The notes beneath the pieces are model-generated. The model was not told the origin of the DNA. It saw only the letters and a program-made list of their open reading frames with translations, and made no database searches. Shown piece by piece: positions 38,022 to 47,246 of a stretch of DNA of 64,000 bases. Both the position numbers and the translations under genes were made by a program. Position 1 is the stretch's first letter. Each line of letters begins with the position of its first letter. The stretch comes from Acidobacteriota bacterium (GTDB lineage: Bacteria; Acidobacteriota; Terriglobia; Bryobacterales; Bryobacteraceae), in assembly GCA_947470805.1 (NCBI GenBank), contig CANIVU010000023.1:1-64000 (forward strand). The letters run 5' to 3'.

Positions 38022-38048
38022 CAATTAACGGCGGATCGCCGTTAATTG
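38022..38048 (-). terminator. Perfect 12-bp hairpin ending the Tad operon
   Basis: CAATTAACGGCG-GAT-CGCCGTTAATTG, 9 bases past the stop of the 31-codon frame at 38058. A terminator placed after that short frame, rather than after tadC, supports the frame belonging to the operon. The T content after the stem is modest. Confidence 0.65.
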
Positions 38049-38057
38049 ACGATGCGA

Positions 38058-38153
38058 CTACTCTTCTTCAGTCTTCCGGCGGCGCAACACGATTACGCCG
38101 AGGAACAACGCCGCCATAGCGGCACAAACTATACGAACCATATTCGAATCCAT
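38058..38153 (-). CDS. 31-residue single-helix membrane micropeptide at the end of the Tad operon
   Basis: ATG at 38153 has AAGGAG eight bases upstream and encodes MDSNMVRIVCAAMAALFLGV followed by IVLRRRKTEEE and a stop. This is one hydrophobic helix ending in an arginine-rich, then acidic tail. It lies 74 bases after tadC on the same strand and just before a perfect hairpin. It is not a Flp pilin: the GxxxxEY processing motif is missing and the basic cluster follows the helix. Function unknown; it could be an accessory pilus or membrane protein. Confidence 0.65.
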   Translation of the reverse strand: MDSNMVRIVCAAMAALFLGVIVLRRRKTEEE

Positions 38154-38227
38154 AACTTACTCTCCTTAAGTGAATTAAATCTCCGGCAAAAACGCCGGTC
38201 TCATTGGTACTCTGTCCGTCGAGTGCC

Positions 38228-39148
38228 CTAGATGGCATTAACCATCGGGAGCAACTCGCGCACAATTCTGACTGCCATTGGCCCAACCGTAACAACGAAG
38301 AGCGATGGCATGATGCAAAAGAAAATCGGGAAAATCAGTTTTACGCCCAGTTTGGCGGCCTTCTCCTCGGCAATCTGCCGAGCCTGAATTCGCATAAAGT
38401 CAGCGTGGGCGCGAAGACTCTGCGCAATGCCGGTACCGAAGCGATCTGCTTGAATGAGGACGGCAACCAGTTTCTTGAGATCGTCAACAGCGGTTCGATC
38501 GGCCAGGTTCCGGAGGGCCTCAACCCGCCGCTTTCCCGCTTTTAGTTCAAGATTGATCATCGCGAACTCTTCTGTGATCTCCTTGTGTGCGTGCTCCAAT
38601 TCCTTGGCCACCTGAATCATCGCCTGATCCAGACCTAATCCGCTTTCCACGCAGACCACCAACAGATCCAGAGCATTCGCCAGTCCTCGTTGGACAGCCT
38701 TTTGACGTCGCTGCGACTTGATCTTCACGTATTCGTTCGGCCCAAAGAAACCCGCCGCACCGGCCACTAGGATCGCCGCGATTTTGTTCGTCGAATCCGC
38801 GTCCGAATTGGCAACGGCCAGACTCATTAGGATCGGAAACAACACACCGAGAAAAATTTTGGCGCCGTAAAGGATTCGAAGTGCGTTCTGCCCCTTGATC
38901 CCGGCTCGGATCAGGCGCCGCTGCATCACACTCACATCTTTGGGCGACGCGGGCACCAGATTCCCTAGCCGCTTAATCAAGTCGTGAAAGACAAGACTCG
39001 GATGCACAGGCATGCGGTCCTGGACATGCGACTCCATCCCGGTTACGCGCTCAATGGCTTCCTTCGGGCGGACCCACATTTTCAATCCCGCGGCGGCAAC
39101 CGCCACGGCCACTGTTAGAAATACGAGAAAAGCAATGAACATTGGCAT
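38228..39148 (-). CDS. tadC: Tad pilus inner-membrane platform protein TadC
   Basis: A 306-residue type II secretion F-domain protein. It has membrane helices at the N-terminus, in the middle (ILYGAKIFLGVLFPILMSL) and at the C-terminus (LIFPIFFCIMPSLFVVTVGPM). The conserved cytoplasmic segment LLVVCVESGLGLDQAM is present. With TadB it forms the membrane platform worked by the TadA ATPase for Flp pilus assembly. It starts three bases from the tadB stop. Length fits TadC (about 300). Confidence 0.9.
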   Translation of the reverse strand: MPMFIAFLVFLTVAVAVAAAGLKMWVRPKEAIERVTGMESHVQDRMPVHPSLVFHDLIKRLGNLVPASPKDVSVMQRRLIRAGIKGQNALRILYGAKIFLGVLFPILMSLAVANSDADSTNKIAAILVAGAAGFFGPNEYVKIKSQRRQKAVQRGLANALDLLVVCVESGLGLDQAMIQVAKELEHAHKEITEEFAMINLELKAGKRRVEALRNLADRTAVDDLKKLVAVLIQADRFGTGIAQSLRAHADFMRIQARQIAEEKAAKLGVKLIFPIFFCIMPSLFVVTVGPMAVRIVRELLPMVNAI

Positions 39149-39151
39149 CGG

Positions 39152-40126
39152 TTAGACCTCGATATTGACAATTTTCTGAATGACGCCGTAGCCGATCAGC
39201 TGCAACACGATCGCGCCACCCATCATGTAATTGCCCAACTCATCATTGAAGAAAAAGCGCACATAATCCGGATTCGCCCAAAACATGAGCAAAGCGACGC
39301 CGACCGGGATCAAGGTGAGGGCAGTGCCGGTCATGCGGCCGTGGGCGCTGATAGCCTTGATACGTCCGCGTAGTTTGAAACGCTCACGCATCAAATAAGC
39401 AAGCTTGTCCAGGATTTCTGCGAGGTTGCCGCCCGTCCGCTTTTGGAGCATCACGGCGGAAACGAAAAAATGCACATCGAGCGAGGGAACTCTCGTAGCC
39501 AGTTTCTCCAGTGCCAGTTCCAGCGGCATACCCAAGTTGTGTTCTTCGAATGTCCTTCGAAATTCACCAGAGAGCGGCTCCTGAAACTCACGATGAAGCA
39601 TTTCCAGCGACACCGAAAACGCATGGCCGGCGCGCATGGAACGGGCAACAAACTCCAAGCTCTCCGGGAACTGCTCTTCAAATTTGTGTAATCGGTCAGC
39701 CCGCTTTCTCACAACGTAGAGGATCGGGCTTATACCGGATAGCAAAGCCGGAATGAAGGCGAATTGGCGGTGTTGAGCTGGGAAGAGAAACCATCCCGCC
39801 GCGTAGCCCCCGAGGAACATCGCCAGGCACCCATGCATCAGTCGCGCGACCTTCCAGCGCAAACCAGCCTGCTCAAGCAATCGGTGAAGCCTGTCGCGCA
39901 GTTCGAGACGCTGCAGCAGCCGCGTAATGACCTGCCCCGCAGCGGCTTCGTCGGCGTAGATGAGAGCAATGGACTTCTTTTTCTTGGTCTCTTTTTTCTT
40001 GCCACCTGGATCCACAAGACGCGACCGGATCTTTCCGACGTCCGCATTACGGAACGTGCGACTGAGAAACCACCAGGCACCCAGGGAGACGGCCCACACC
40101 AGAATTAGGATTGCGAAGAACATCAT
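39152..40126 (-). CDS. tadB: Tad pilus inner-membrane platform protein TadB
   Basis: A 324-residue F-domain protein with N-terminal helix (residues 1-20), a central helix pair and C-terminal helices. The cytoplasmic segment LEFVARSMRAGHAFSVSLEML and LQKRTGGNLAEILDKLAYLMRER match the GSPII_F family. It is paired with TadC immediately downstream and follows the ATPase gene by 21 bases. Confidence 0.9.
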   Translation of the reverse strand: MMFFAILILVWAVSLGAWWFLSRTFRNADVGKIRSRLVDPGGKKKETKKKKSIALIYADEAAAGQVITRLLQRLELRDRLHRLLEQAGLRWKVARLMHGCLAMFLGGYAAGWFLFPAQHRQFAFIPALLSGISPILYVVRKRADRLHKFEEQFPESLEFVARSMRAGHAFSVSLEMLHREFQEPLSGEFRRTFEEHNLGMPLELALEKLATRVPSLDVHFFVSAVMLQKRTGGNLAEILDKLAYLMRERFKLRGRIKAISAHGRMTGTALTLIPVGVALLMFWANPDYVRFFFNDELGNYMMGGAIVLQLIGYGVIQKIVNIEV

Positions 40127-40147
40127 TGCAGGACCCTCCGAAGCCCG

Positions 40148-41515
40148 CTATGGGACTTCAACCACTTCATCGAACAAATCGGGGCGTAACTTTATGCCGT
40201 GCGAGAGGAGTTTTTCGTAGAACTTCGGTCGGATGCCAGTCGCGGCGAATCGCCCGAGTACTTCGTTGTTGGGCCCAAGCCCCCGCTTCTCGAACACGAA
40301 AATGTCCTGGAGCGTAACGATATCCCCTTCCATCCCAGTCACTTCGGTGATGCTGGTGACGCGACGGCTACCGTCTGACATACGCGCCGCCTGCACAAAA
40401 ACATGCACCGCAGCCGCGATTTGTTGACGGATTGAAACAAGTTGCATATTGGCGTTTGCGAGCGACACCATGACCTCAAGTCGCGAGACGCCATCGCGCG
40501 GCGTATTCGCGTGAATCGTGGTCAACGAACCATCGTGACCAGTATTCATCGCCTGTAGCATGTCGAGGGCCTCCGGCCCGCGGACTTCGCCGACGACAAT
40601 CCGGTCAGGACGCATACGCAAGCTATTGATCAGTAGTTCCCGCTGGCGCACCGCGCCGTTGCCTTCCAGGTTGGGAGGCCGCGTTTCCAGTCTCGCAACG
40701 TGGGGCTGTTTCAACTGCAATTCAGCCGCGTCTTCGATGGTGACGATGCGCTCCTTTGGAGCAATGAACGCTGAAAGCGCATTCAAAAGTGTTGTCTTAC
40801 CTGCACCCGTTCCGCCGGCGATAATGATGTTCATCTTCGCCTTGACCGCTGCTTCGAGCAACTCCATCATGCCTTGTGTGAGTGCCTTCTTCGCAACCAG
40901 ATCGCTCGGCATGAGCTTGTCTTGAGAGAAACGCCGGATCGACATCAAGGGGCCGTCAACGGCCAGCGGCGGAATGATGGCGTTTACGCGCGACCCATCT
41001 CGCAAACGGGCGTCAACCATCGGAGTGGATTCGTCAACACGACGGCCGACCTGCGAAACAATCTTGTCAATGATTCGAAGAAGGTGCTGGTCATCCCGGA
41101 ACGTCACATTGGTGAGTTCGAGTTGGCCACGACGCTCGACATAAACCTGCTTGCTTCCGTTAACGAGGATGTCAGAGATCGTCGAATCCTGCAGCAGGGG
41201 CTCCAACGGTCCAAGTCCAAACACCTCGTCCAGCACTTCGTCGCAAATCTGTTGCTTCTCGTTAGAGCTCAACAGCGTGGGCTCACCTTCGATCAGCGTA
41301 AACAACGCCTGCCGTACTTCACCCCGAACACGTTGATTGTCGATCGTGGCGAGTGCTTCGAGATTGATCTTGTCAAGAAGCTTCCGGTGCAGCGTGAACT
41401 TCAGTTCCTGGTACTCGGGCTTCAGGCCGGCCTTCTTTTGACTGGAGTTTTTCAGCAGACGCTGTTCCCAGCTCAACTGCTGCGCGCCCTGTTTGGATTC
41501 GATACTCGAAATCAT
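40148..41515 (-). CDS. cpaF: Tad/Flp pilus assembly ATPase (CpaF/TadA)
   Basis: A 455-residue secretion ATPase that drives Flp pilus assembly. Walker A is [17 protein letters not shown], and the Asp/His boxes and Walker B follow ([52 protein letters not shown]). The CpaF-specific N-terminal region includes [21 protein letters not shown]. It lies between the cpaE-like gene and tadB in the standard order. Length is typical. Confidence 0.96.
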   Translation of the reverse strand: MISSIESKQGAQQLSWEQRLLKNSSQKKAGLKPEYQELKFTLHRKLLDKINLEALATIDNQRVRGEVRQALFTLIEGEPTLLSSNEKQQICDEVLDEVFGLGPLEPLLQDSTISDILVNGSKQVYVERRGQLELTNVTFRDDQHLLRIIDKIVSQVGRRVDESTPMVDARLRDGSRVNAIIPPLAVDGPLMSIRRFSQDKLMPSDLVAKKALTQGMMELLEAAVKAKMNIIIAGGTGAGKTTLLNALSAFIAPKERIVTIEDAAELQLKQPHVARLETRPPNLEGNGAVRQRELLINSLRMRPDRIVVGEVRGPEALDMLQAMNTGHDGSLTTIHANTPRDGVSRLEVMVSLANANMQLVSIRQQIAAAVHVFVQAARMSDGSRRVTSITEVTGMEGDIVTLQDIFVFEKRGLGPNNEVLGRFAATGIRPKFYEKLLSHGIKLRPDLFDEVVEVP

Positions 41516-41570
41516 TTGATTCCCCTGCTTGACTTAGGCGCCAGATCAGTCTGATCCTTGCCGTTTACTG

Positions 41571-42764
41571 CTAACTTGAAAATGCCGGGCGTATACCCCA
41601 AAAGCTCTTTGTTTTCTTGACGTGATCGATGGTAATTCCAGCTATTTTGGCGGCGAACGCTTCAATCGTGCGCCCGAGTTCCGACTCTTGTGTCAGCGGT
41701 TCGCCGCGTGTCACAACACGATGCAGCGAGAAGTAGTCGTTTGGAACAACAGCCTTTACCGAGGCTCCAAACATCTTTTCCACGTCGGTCGCCGCGATCC
41801 CTTCCTGCCGGCTTAGCCGATTGACAAGAATGCTGTACCGGCTCTTCTCGAAACCGAGCACATCCAGCATTTCCAGTGCCTTCCGGGTGAGGTGAAGACT
41901 CGGCAACTCGGCAGTTGTTACCAGGCAAGCAGAGTCGGCTTCCGATAGCGCCAGCAGCGCGGTCCGATGAAAGATGGACGGTAAGTCAAGAACCACAAAG
42001 TCGTAGTGCCGCCGCAACATCTCAATGACGAGATGCAATCGCCCGGGCTCCATCGGCGAAGTAAAAGGTTCTTCCGGACCTGGCAGCACATCGACGCCGT
42101 CCAGATGCGCCGTCATCTCGGCCCACTCGCTCTGCTCAGGTAACGCGTCCCTATCGAGCAAGTCGACGAAGGAGAACGGATGATGAATTTTGAGATAGAA
42201 CCCGATCGTTCCACCCATAAGATCGAGGTCGAGGAGTAGCACTCGTTTCCGACTTAGACGCTGTATGGCAAATGCACACTGTGCCGCGAGCGTGGAGGCC
42301 CCAGACCCAGGCTTGGTACTCGCGAATCCAATGACAGACCCCAATTCCGCACTCTCCACTGTGGACGGCACCCGAAGTTTCACGACACGGTCATACGCCG
42401 CTTGCTGCGCAGCAGGCTCGAACGGCATCCAAAGAAATTCCGCCGCCCCTGCGCGAAGTGACCGAACGATGGAATTTCCGTCCTGACTCGAATGCAATCC
42501 GATCACCTGGACAGCCGGAGTCCGATTAACCAGATACCGGATTGACTCACAGGCCTGTTCAATATCTGTTGCGAGATCGATAAGCACAACATCCGGATTC
42601 GATTGACGCAAGCGCATGTCCAGCACTTGCTCCTGCGGGTACGATTTCAGATCAGAGACAACCTGAAAGAGTCGGGCAGGAGCGGCAGTCCGCAGAAACG
42701 CCTCTGCGATCTCGCGATTCGGGGAGATGAGAAGTGCAACTATTGGTGATTCGCTCGTTGACAT
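41571..42764 (-). CDS. cpaE: CpaE/TadZ-like pilus localisation protein
   Basis: A 397-residue protein with an N-terminal receiver-like domain (about 1-125) lacking an obvious complete phosphorylation set, then a ParA/MinD-like ATPase domain. The deviant Walker A is STKPGSGASTLA (about 150-161), followed by LLLDLDLMGGTIGFYL and FVVLDLPSIFH. TadZ/CpaE proteins position the pilus machine at a cell pole. It lies between the secretin and ATPase genes, as in other Tad loci. Confidence 0.9.
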   Translation of the reverse strand: MSTSESPIVALLISPNREIAEAFLRTAAPARLFQVVSDLKSYPQEQVLDMRLRQSNPDVVLIDLATDIEQACESIRYLVNRTPAVQVIGLHSSQDGNSIVRSLRAGAAEFLWMPFEPAAQQAAYDRVVKLRVPSTVESAELGSVIGFASTKPGSGASTLAAQCAFAIQRLSRKRVLLLDLDLMGGTIGFYLKIHHPFSFVDLLDRDALPEQSEWAEMTAHLDGVDVLPGPEEPFTSPMEPGRLHLVIEMLRRHYDFVVLDLPSIFHRTALLALSEADSACLVTTAELPSLHLTRKALEMLDVLGFEKSRYSILVNRLSRQEGIAATDVEKMFGASVKAVVPNDYFSLHRVVTRGEPLTQESELGRTIEAFAAKIAGITIDHVKKTKSFWGIRPAFSS

Positions 42765-42816
42765 AATTAACTCAATCCGTAGTCGTCTTGTGCTCTGATC
42801 GGCTCAGCGACGGAGT

Positions 42817-44229
42817 TCAAGACTCCTTCGGACGCACGTTCACTGGCGCGAGGGATTGCCCTTTCGCCTTCTTGGCCGGCTTGGGCTTCGACCCCGATCC
42901 GGTAGGCGTATTCGTTACCCCAGGAGCGGGAGTCGCAGGCTTCATAAATTCCTTGGGGAATTCAATTTTGGGCCGCGGATCGCTCGCCGTGAGGGGGGTC
43001 GTCACTTCCGGAGTAACGAGGACGATTAATTCGGACTTAGAGCGGTTCTCGGTACGGCTCTTGAACAAACTGCCGAGTAACGGGATATTGGACAATCCTG
43101 GGATCTTCGACATCGTGTCGGTCACCCGGTCATCGATCAATCCGCCGATCACAAAGCTCTGGCCCTCGCCGAGTTCGATATTGGTCTCGATCTTGCGTGT
43201 CGCCAAGGCGGGAATGCTGAAGCCGGCGATGGAAACCGAATTAGCCAAATCGATAGTATTGACCTCGGGTTTCACATACAACTTGACCGTCCCGTTCTCG
43301 GTGACCTGGGGATTGAAACTAAGCCGGATACCAAATTCCCGAAACTGGACAGTAACGGCACCAGCGTTCGAGCCACCCTGCAGAATCGGGACCGGGAATT
43401 CACCACCAACTAAGAAGCTGGCTTCCTTTCCGTTAGTTGTTACAAGGTTCGGCTCCGCGAGAATCTGCAGCACGCCTTCAGCCTGGAGCGCCTTCACAAA
43501 CGCGCCAATGTTCAGGTCAGGCCGGAAAGCAAACACGTTCAGTGCATCCGATATTGAGAATGTCGAGGCATTGCCGGAACCGCCGACCTGAGACGCTACG
43601 GGAGCGGCGGTGCCACCGGCCGTGGTCCGGCCAATGGTGTTCCCAGCCCCCGTTGAAATCAGGTTGACACCAAAGCTGCGCGAAGCGTTGCGATTCAGTT
43701 CAGCGAAGCGGACACGTAAGAGGACTTGTTTCTCCACTTTCGGCGGTGCCAGACGCAAGTTATTGACAACACTCTTGCCGAGGGGCGTTACCAGTGCCAA
43801 TGCGCGATCAGCCACCAACTGGGAACTGACCATTCCCGTAAGCGACAAGGTATCGCGAGCAGCCTGTATCTGAATGTCCTCATTCGGGAACGTCGCTTTC
43901 ACGATCTTGCGGATCGGCTCCATGTTGTGTTCAACGGTGATCGAGTAGAACTCGCGCTGCCCCGACCGCGCCCACACGACGAGCGTCGCTGTTCCGTGCG
44001 ACTTCGCATGGATAAGAATCTCGCGCGTGGTGACCGCCACGTAGTCAGCGACTTCCGGATTACTCGTAGAGATGCGTCCGATATCCGCCGGATAGTCAAT
44101 GACGATACTCTTTCCAACGGTTAGCCGCAGATCCTGTACGTTCTGACTGAATGCGGCACTGCTGCCCGCAATGACAATTGCGATGAGGCAACCAAGTGCC
44201 TGCAACCGAGAATTCAAACTGTTACTCAT
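42817..44229 (-). CDS. cpaC: Tad pilus outer-membrane secretin (CpaC/RcpA)
   Basis: A 470-residue secretin. ATG 44229 has AAAGGA five bases upstream and begins the signal peptide (LQALGCLIAIVIAGSSAAFSQ, residues ~10-29); an earlier in-frame ATG at 44277 adds 16 residues. The N-terminal CpaC domain contains VGKSIVIDYPADIGRISTSN, then a BON-like segment. The secretin core has LQILAEPNLVTTNGKEASFLVGGEFPVP and GLIDDRV...IPLLGSLF. The C-terminus is Pro/Lys-rich. It forms the outer-membrane channel for the pilus. Confidence 0.93.
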   Translation of the reverse strand: MSNSLNSRLQALGCLIAIVIAGSSAAFSQNVQDLRLTVGKSIVIDYPADIGRISTSNPEVADYVAVTTREILIHAKSHGTATLVVWARSGQREFYSITVEHNMEPIRKIVKATFPNEDIQIQAARDTLSLTGMVSSQLVADRALALVTPLGKSVVNNLRLAPPKVEKQVLLRVRFAELNRNASRSFGVNLISTGAGNTIGRTTAGGTAAPVASQVGGSGNASTFSISDALNVFAFRPDLNIGAFVKALQAEGVLQILAEPNLVTTNGKEASFLVGGEFPVPILQGGSNAGAVTVQFREFGIRLSFNPQVTENGTVKLYVKPEVNTIDLANSVSIAGFSIPALATRKIETNIELGEGQSFVIGGLIDDRVTDTMSKIPGLSNIPLLGSLFKSRTENRSKSELIVLVTPEVTTPLTASDPRPKIEFPKEFMKPATPAPGVTNTPTGSGSKPKPAKKAKGQSLAPVNVRPKES

Positions 44230-44324
44230 CGGAATCCTTTCCTTCTTCTGCCCAGCGCCGCTCATCGGATTTTCCACTCCGTATGCCGCGTATTTTCGAG
44301 CCCGACCGCCTGATCATCAGGAGA

Positions 44325-45260
44325 TCAATTCTTACGAGAGTTCACGACTTCCACTGCTCGCACCGTGCCACGGAACGTAACAATTTCGTCCGGCGGAGGC
44401 GGAGGAGGAGGCGCGGCCACCACGGGCGGCGCAATCACGGCAGCGGCAACCGTCACAGGGCGCGGGCGAGCGCGGGGAGCCGGCGGACCTTCGACATTCG
44501 GGTTATCCGAATTCGCATCTTTCCGCGGCTTCCGGGCAGCTCCACGTCCGTAAAGTTCAGCCAGTTGACGACCACTCGTCTTTTCAATGCCGTGGTCACT
44601 TCCATTTCGCAGAACCAGTTGGATTCTACCCTCACTACCAGCGAGCGTCAGTAGCTCCGCCTGTTCAGGCGTCACAAGGACGGTGACGGTGCTGGCGTTG
44701 ATCGCCTGGCCGCGAGCGTCCGGCTGGTAGGTCTGACCCGCTGACAGAACGACGATATTCTGAAGAACTGTCGTCGTGACGGTATCGTTGGAGTCCGGCG
44801 GACGGCCTGTAACCAGTACGTCGACGCGCATGCCGGGCAAAACGAACCCGGCGACACCGACGACTTCCGTCACCCGTACCGTTACCGCCCGCATCCCGAC
44901 AGGAATGATCGGCGCGATCCCCTGGCCGCTGCCCCGCTCGCCAAGACGGCCGACAATGATCGGCTCTTCCAACAGAATGTTGCTGACCACCGGGCGATCC
45001 ATGACTTCTTCAACCTTGGAAAAACCACCCTTGGGGAACTGGTCGGTCGGCACCTTGCTCACCTTGACGTCACCGGGTTTGATCGAGCCACCAATCCCGA
45101 GGGGTTTGGCGGCTACGACAACATCTTTCATTTCTTTAGCAGCCTCCGGGGCCTTCGCCGCTGGCGCTCCAGCGCGCGCGGTTAACTGATAGAAGATCGC
45201 GGAGACGACCAGCGCAAACACGAGACTGACTCCGAGAACTGTGAGAAACCTGCGATCCAT
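44325..45260 (-). CDS. cpaB: Flp pilus assembly protein CpaB/RcpC
   Basis: A 311-residue protein with an N-terminal membrane helix (residues 6-26), a SAF domain (VVVAAKPLGIGGSIKPGDVKV) and an RcpC/CpaB core (RAVTVRVTEVVGVAGFVLPGMRVDVL). A long proline/alanine-rich tail (about 255-295, with PPPPPPP) is unusual in length and low in complexity. AAAGGG precedes the ATG. It heads the recognised Tad genes. No Flp pilin or prepilin peptidase gene is visible nearby, so these must lie elsewhere. Confidence 0.92.
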   Translation of the reverse strand: MDRRFLTVLGVSLVFALVVSAIFYQLTARAGAPAAKAPEAAKEMKDVVVAAKPLGIGGSIKPGDVKVSKVPTDQFPKGGFSKVEEVMDRPVVSNILLEEPIIVGRLGERGSGQGIAPIIPVGMRAVTVRVTEVVGVAGFVLPGMRVDVLVTGRPPDSNDTVTTTVLQNIVVLSAGQTYQPDARGQAINASTVTVLVTPEQAELLTLAGSEGRIQLVLRNGSDHGIEKTSGRQLAELYGRGAARKPRKDANSDNPNVEGPPAPRARPRPVTVAAAVIAPPVVAAPPPPPPPDEIVTFRGTVRAVEVVNSRKN

Positions 45261-45586
45261 AACGTCTACCCTTTCGTGATGCTTAATCCCAATTGCGTTG
45301 TGCCCTAACTACCGGGCCCGTGCCCCTCGAACAAGTAACGAGGAGGCAACAAATCCGCCACGTAATGCGTACTCCGCTAAACGCACGCCACCCGGCAAAC
45401 GCCAGGCCGGCGCCGCCAAGGTCTCCACGGGGCCGTTGCTTTCGGCCCGACCATCCCGCTGCGCCGTGCGCTTTGCGGTTCCGGTCATGAGGTTTTTAGG
45501 TCGGAGTATCTTCATAAGGCAATTCGTCTCTGCTAGTTCTTTCGGCCGTTTGCGTGGATTTCATTAGGGCCGTTTTCACGATTTCC
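45261..45586 (-). other. 326-base leader/intergenic region upstream of the Tad operon
   Basis: On the minus strand this region holds GC-rich inverted pairs, including GGGCC/GGCCC around GAAAGCAAC and CCTCG/CGAGG around a 9-base loop at about 45330-45350. It also holds one doubtful 68-codon frame. It has no clear promoter. The region could be a structured 5' leader of cpaB. No known riboswitch was identified by eye. Confidence 0.4.
45309..45515 (-). CDS. Doubtful 68-residue open frame upstream of cpaB
   Basis: A 68-codon frame beginning MKILRPKN, arginine- and alanine-rich, with no recognised motif, no membrane segment long enough for a Flp pilin, and no clear Shine-Dalgarno sequence at 45515. 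It lies on the same strand as cpaB and upstream of it. The high arginine content and the hairpins in the same stretch suggest it may be noncoding. Listed only because it is the sole frame filling this gap. Confidence 0.2.
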   Translation of the reverse strand: MKILRPKNLMTGTAKRTAQRDGRAESNGPVETLAAPAWRLPGGVRLAEYALRGGFVASSLLVRGARAR

Positions 45587-47203
45587 CTAGAACTTCTTTA
45601 CCGGGTTAGCCAGTCGTCGGCGCAGGAGTACTACCTTCTCGCCATCGGCCACTACCTCCCAGTTCGCCTTACGCCGCAGGGAAGCCTGAATCGCCCATTC
45701 ACGCGGCACCAGCACCGTATCGAACTGATACTGATCGACTTGCTCCTCCGCGACCGCTCCGCCCTGCATTAGGCTCAGATATACCCGGCCCAGTTTTTCC
45801 CCATAGAAATCACTCCGGCCATCGAAGAAGACCCGCTGCACCGGATAGAAACGGTACGAGAGGTAGTCACCCCACTCATCGGTGGTAAGAACCCGCTTCC
45901 CTTCAATATCCGCTCGATACGTCTCTACCGTCGAGACGGGAAATTTCAATTCCGGAAACGTCTTCGGCCACGCGATCGGCCGATCCACTACAGCTAACAA
46001 AACAGCTGGCGCGATCACCCACACGCTATTACGCACAAAACCGGGACGGAGATCGGACGACAATTTATCGAACGTCCGTAATACCGCTCGCCGGCTCAAC
46101 CCCGGCACGATCTCCTGCCACCACGCCGACAACTCCGCAGCCAGGATTGGCGCGGCGACCAGCAAAAATATCGGCACATGGCGCACCGAGCTCAAACTGA
46201 AGTGAGCCCAACCGATTACCAACAGAGCATCCACCCAGTTGCCCCGGCGAATCGCACGGTAAGCCGTAATCAACGAACAAATCAGCAGAATCTCAAAAAA
46301 CAACATCGCCTCGGAGCGGAAGCTGGGCGACTGGAACTCGTCGACAGCCTCCTTGATCCAATCGCTCCGCAAGTAGGCAAGGATATGTTCATGAAGGTGA
46401 TACCCATAAGGATTCACAACGGAAACGCCCAGACACAACAGCGTCAGAACGCCGTAGCGCCTAGCGGCAGCCCACTCACGGGCCATTCCGGAACCGGCCG
46501 CGGCCAAGCCCAGGCAGGCGACCAGACTCAGGAAACCGCCATGCAGATTTGCCCAGACAATCGTCAACGGCACCAACAGCCAGATTTTCCACGTATTCTC
46601 ACGACGGTCAGCCTCCAGCAGCCACAACGCCGCCGCCAGAAACACCAACGTAAATATGTGAGGCCGTGCGAGATAGTGAATCGCCGATGACCCGCTGGCA
46701 ACCAGCAGGATCGGCAACGCCACCAGCGGCGTCGCACCGCGCCACATCGCGTGCCGGAAGACGATCAGCAGATACGCCGGTATCAACAACCCCAGACCCA
46801 GCACAACACCCTTCATCCCGGCCCAGGTGTGCAGCCACGACATCGCCACCTCGGCACCCCACTCCCACGCATACCAAGCCTCACCGGCCTTCGAAAAGGA
46901 CATAAAGTCGGTCCTGGGAAACGCGTGGTGTTCCAATATCCAGTCGCCAATCCGGATATGCCAACCCGTGTCACCGTCCGAAAGCAGCGCGACCCAGCCG
47001 TTCGGCCCGGCCAGAAACAACCAGACAATCAGGGATAAGAATAGGAAGTCCGCCATCGTCGGCTTCCAAAAAGGCGCCCTCGGCGATGGTGCGGCAGGCG
47101 CACCCTTGGGGGCGCCCACAGAGTCACTCAACGCCCGTAGATCGACCGCCACATCTCGGCGCTCATTCTGAACTGCTTCAGTTAATCCTGTATCCGGCGG
47201 CAT
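45587..47203 (-). CDS. Large multi-pass membrane protein (GT-C glycosyltransferase-like)
   Basis: A 538-residue protein with a cytoplasmic N-terminus of about 50 residues, then roughly ten membrane helices and a soluble C-terminal domain. The first loop after helix 1 carries DGDTGWHIRIGDWIL and FSKAGEAWYAWEWG, reminiscent of the acidic first loop of GT-C enzymes such as PMT/ArnT. The C-terminal TDEWGDYLSYRFYPVQRVFFDGRSDFYG also recurs in such proteins. AGGGAA precedes the ATG. Function is inferred; it could glycosylate a surface polymer or pilin. No helpful operon partner. Confidence 0.6.
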   Translation of the reverse strand: MPPDTGLTEAVQNERRDVAVDLRALSDSVGAPKGAPAAPSPRAPFWKPTMADFLFLSLIVWLFLAGPNGWVALLSDGDTGWHIRIGDWILEHHAFPRTDFMSFSKAGEAWYAWEWGAEVAMSWLHTWAGMKGVVLGLGLLIPAYLLIVFRHAMWRGATPLVALPILLVASGSSAIHYLARPHIFTLVFLAAALWLLEADRRENTWKIWLLVPLTIVWANLHGGFLSLVACLGLAAAGSGMAREWAAARRYGVLTLLCLGVSVVNPYGYHLHEHILAYLRSDWIKEAVDEFQSPSFRSEAMLFFEILLICSLITAYRAIRRGNWVDALLVIGWAHFSLSSVRHVPIFLLVAAPILAAELSAWWQEIVPGLSRRAVLRTFDKLSSDLRPGFVRNSVWVIAPAVLLAVVDRPIAWPKTFPELKFPVSTVETYRADIEGKRVLTTDEWGDYLSYRFYPVQRVFFDGRSDFYGEKLGRVYLSLMQGGAVAEEQVDQYQFDTVLVPREWAIQASLRRKANWEVVADGEKVVLLRRRLANPVKKF

Positions 47204-47246
47204 GGTTCCCTATCTGACTAGCCATCGGATGGTCGACGACAGAACA

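Noticed and set aside
45309-45515. Flp pilin gene upstream of cpaB
   Set aside because: The frame has no GxxxxEY processing site and no sufficiently hydrophobic helix.
45480-45586. Cyclic-di-GMP-I (GEMM) riboswitch before the Tad operon
   Set aside because: GCAAAC and GAAA pieces occur close together, but the pairing and the second conserved GCAAAGCC segment do not line up.
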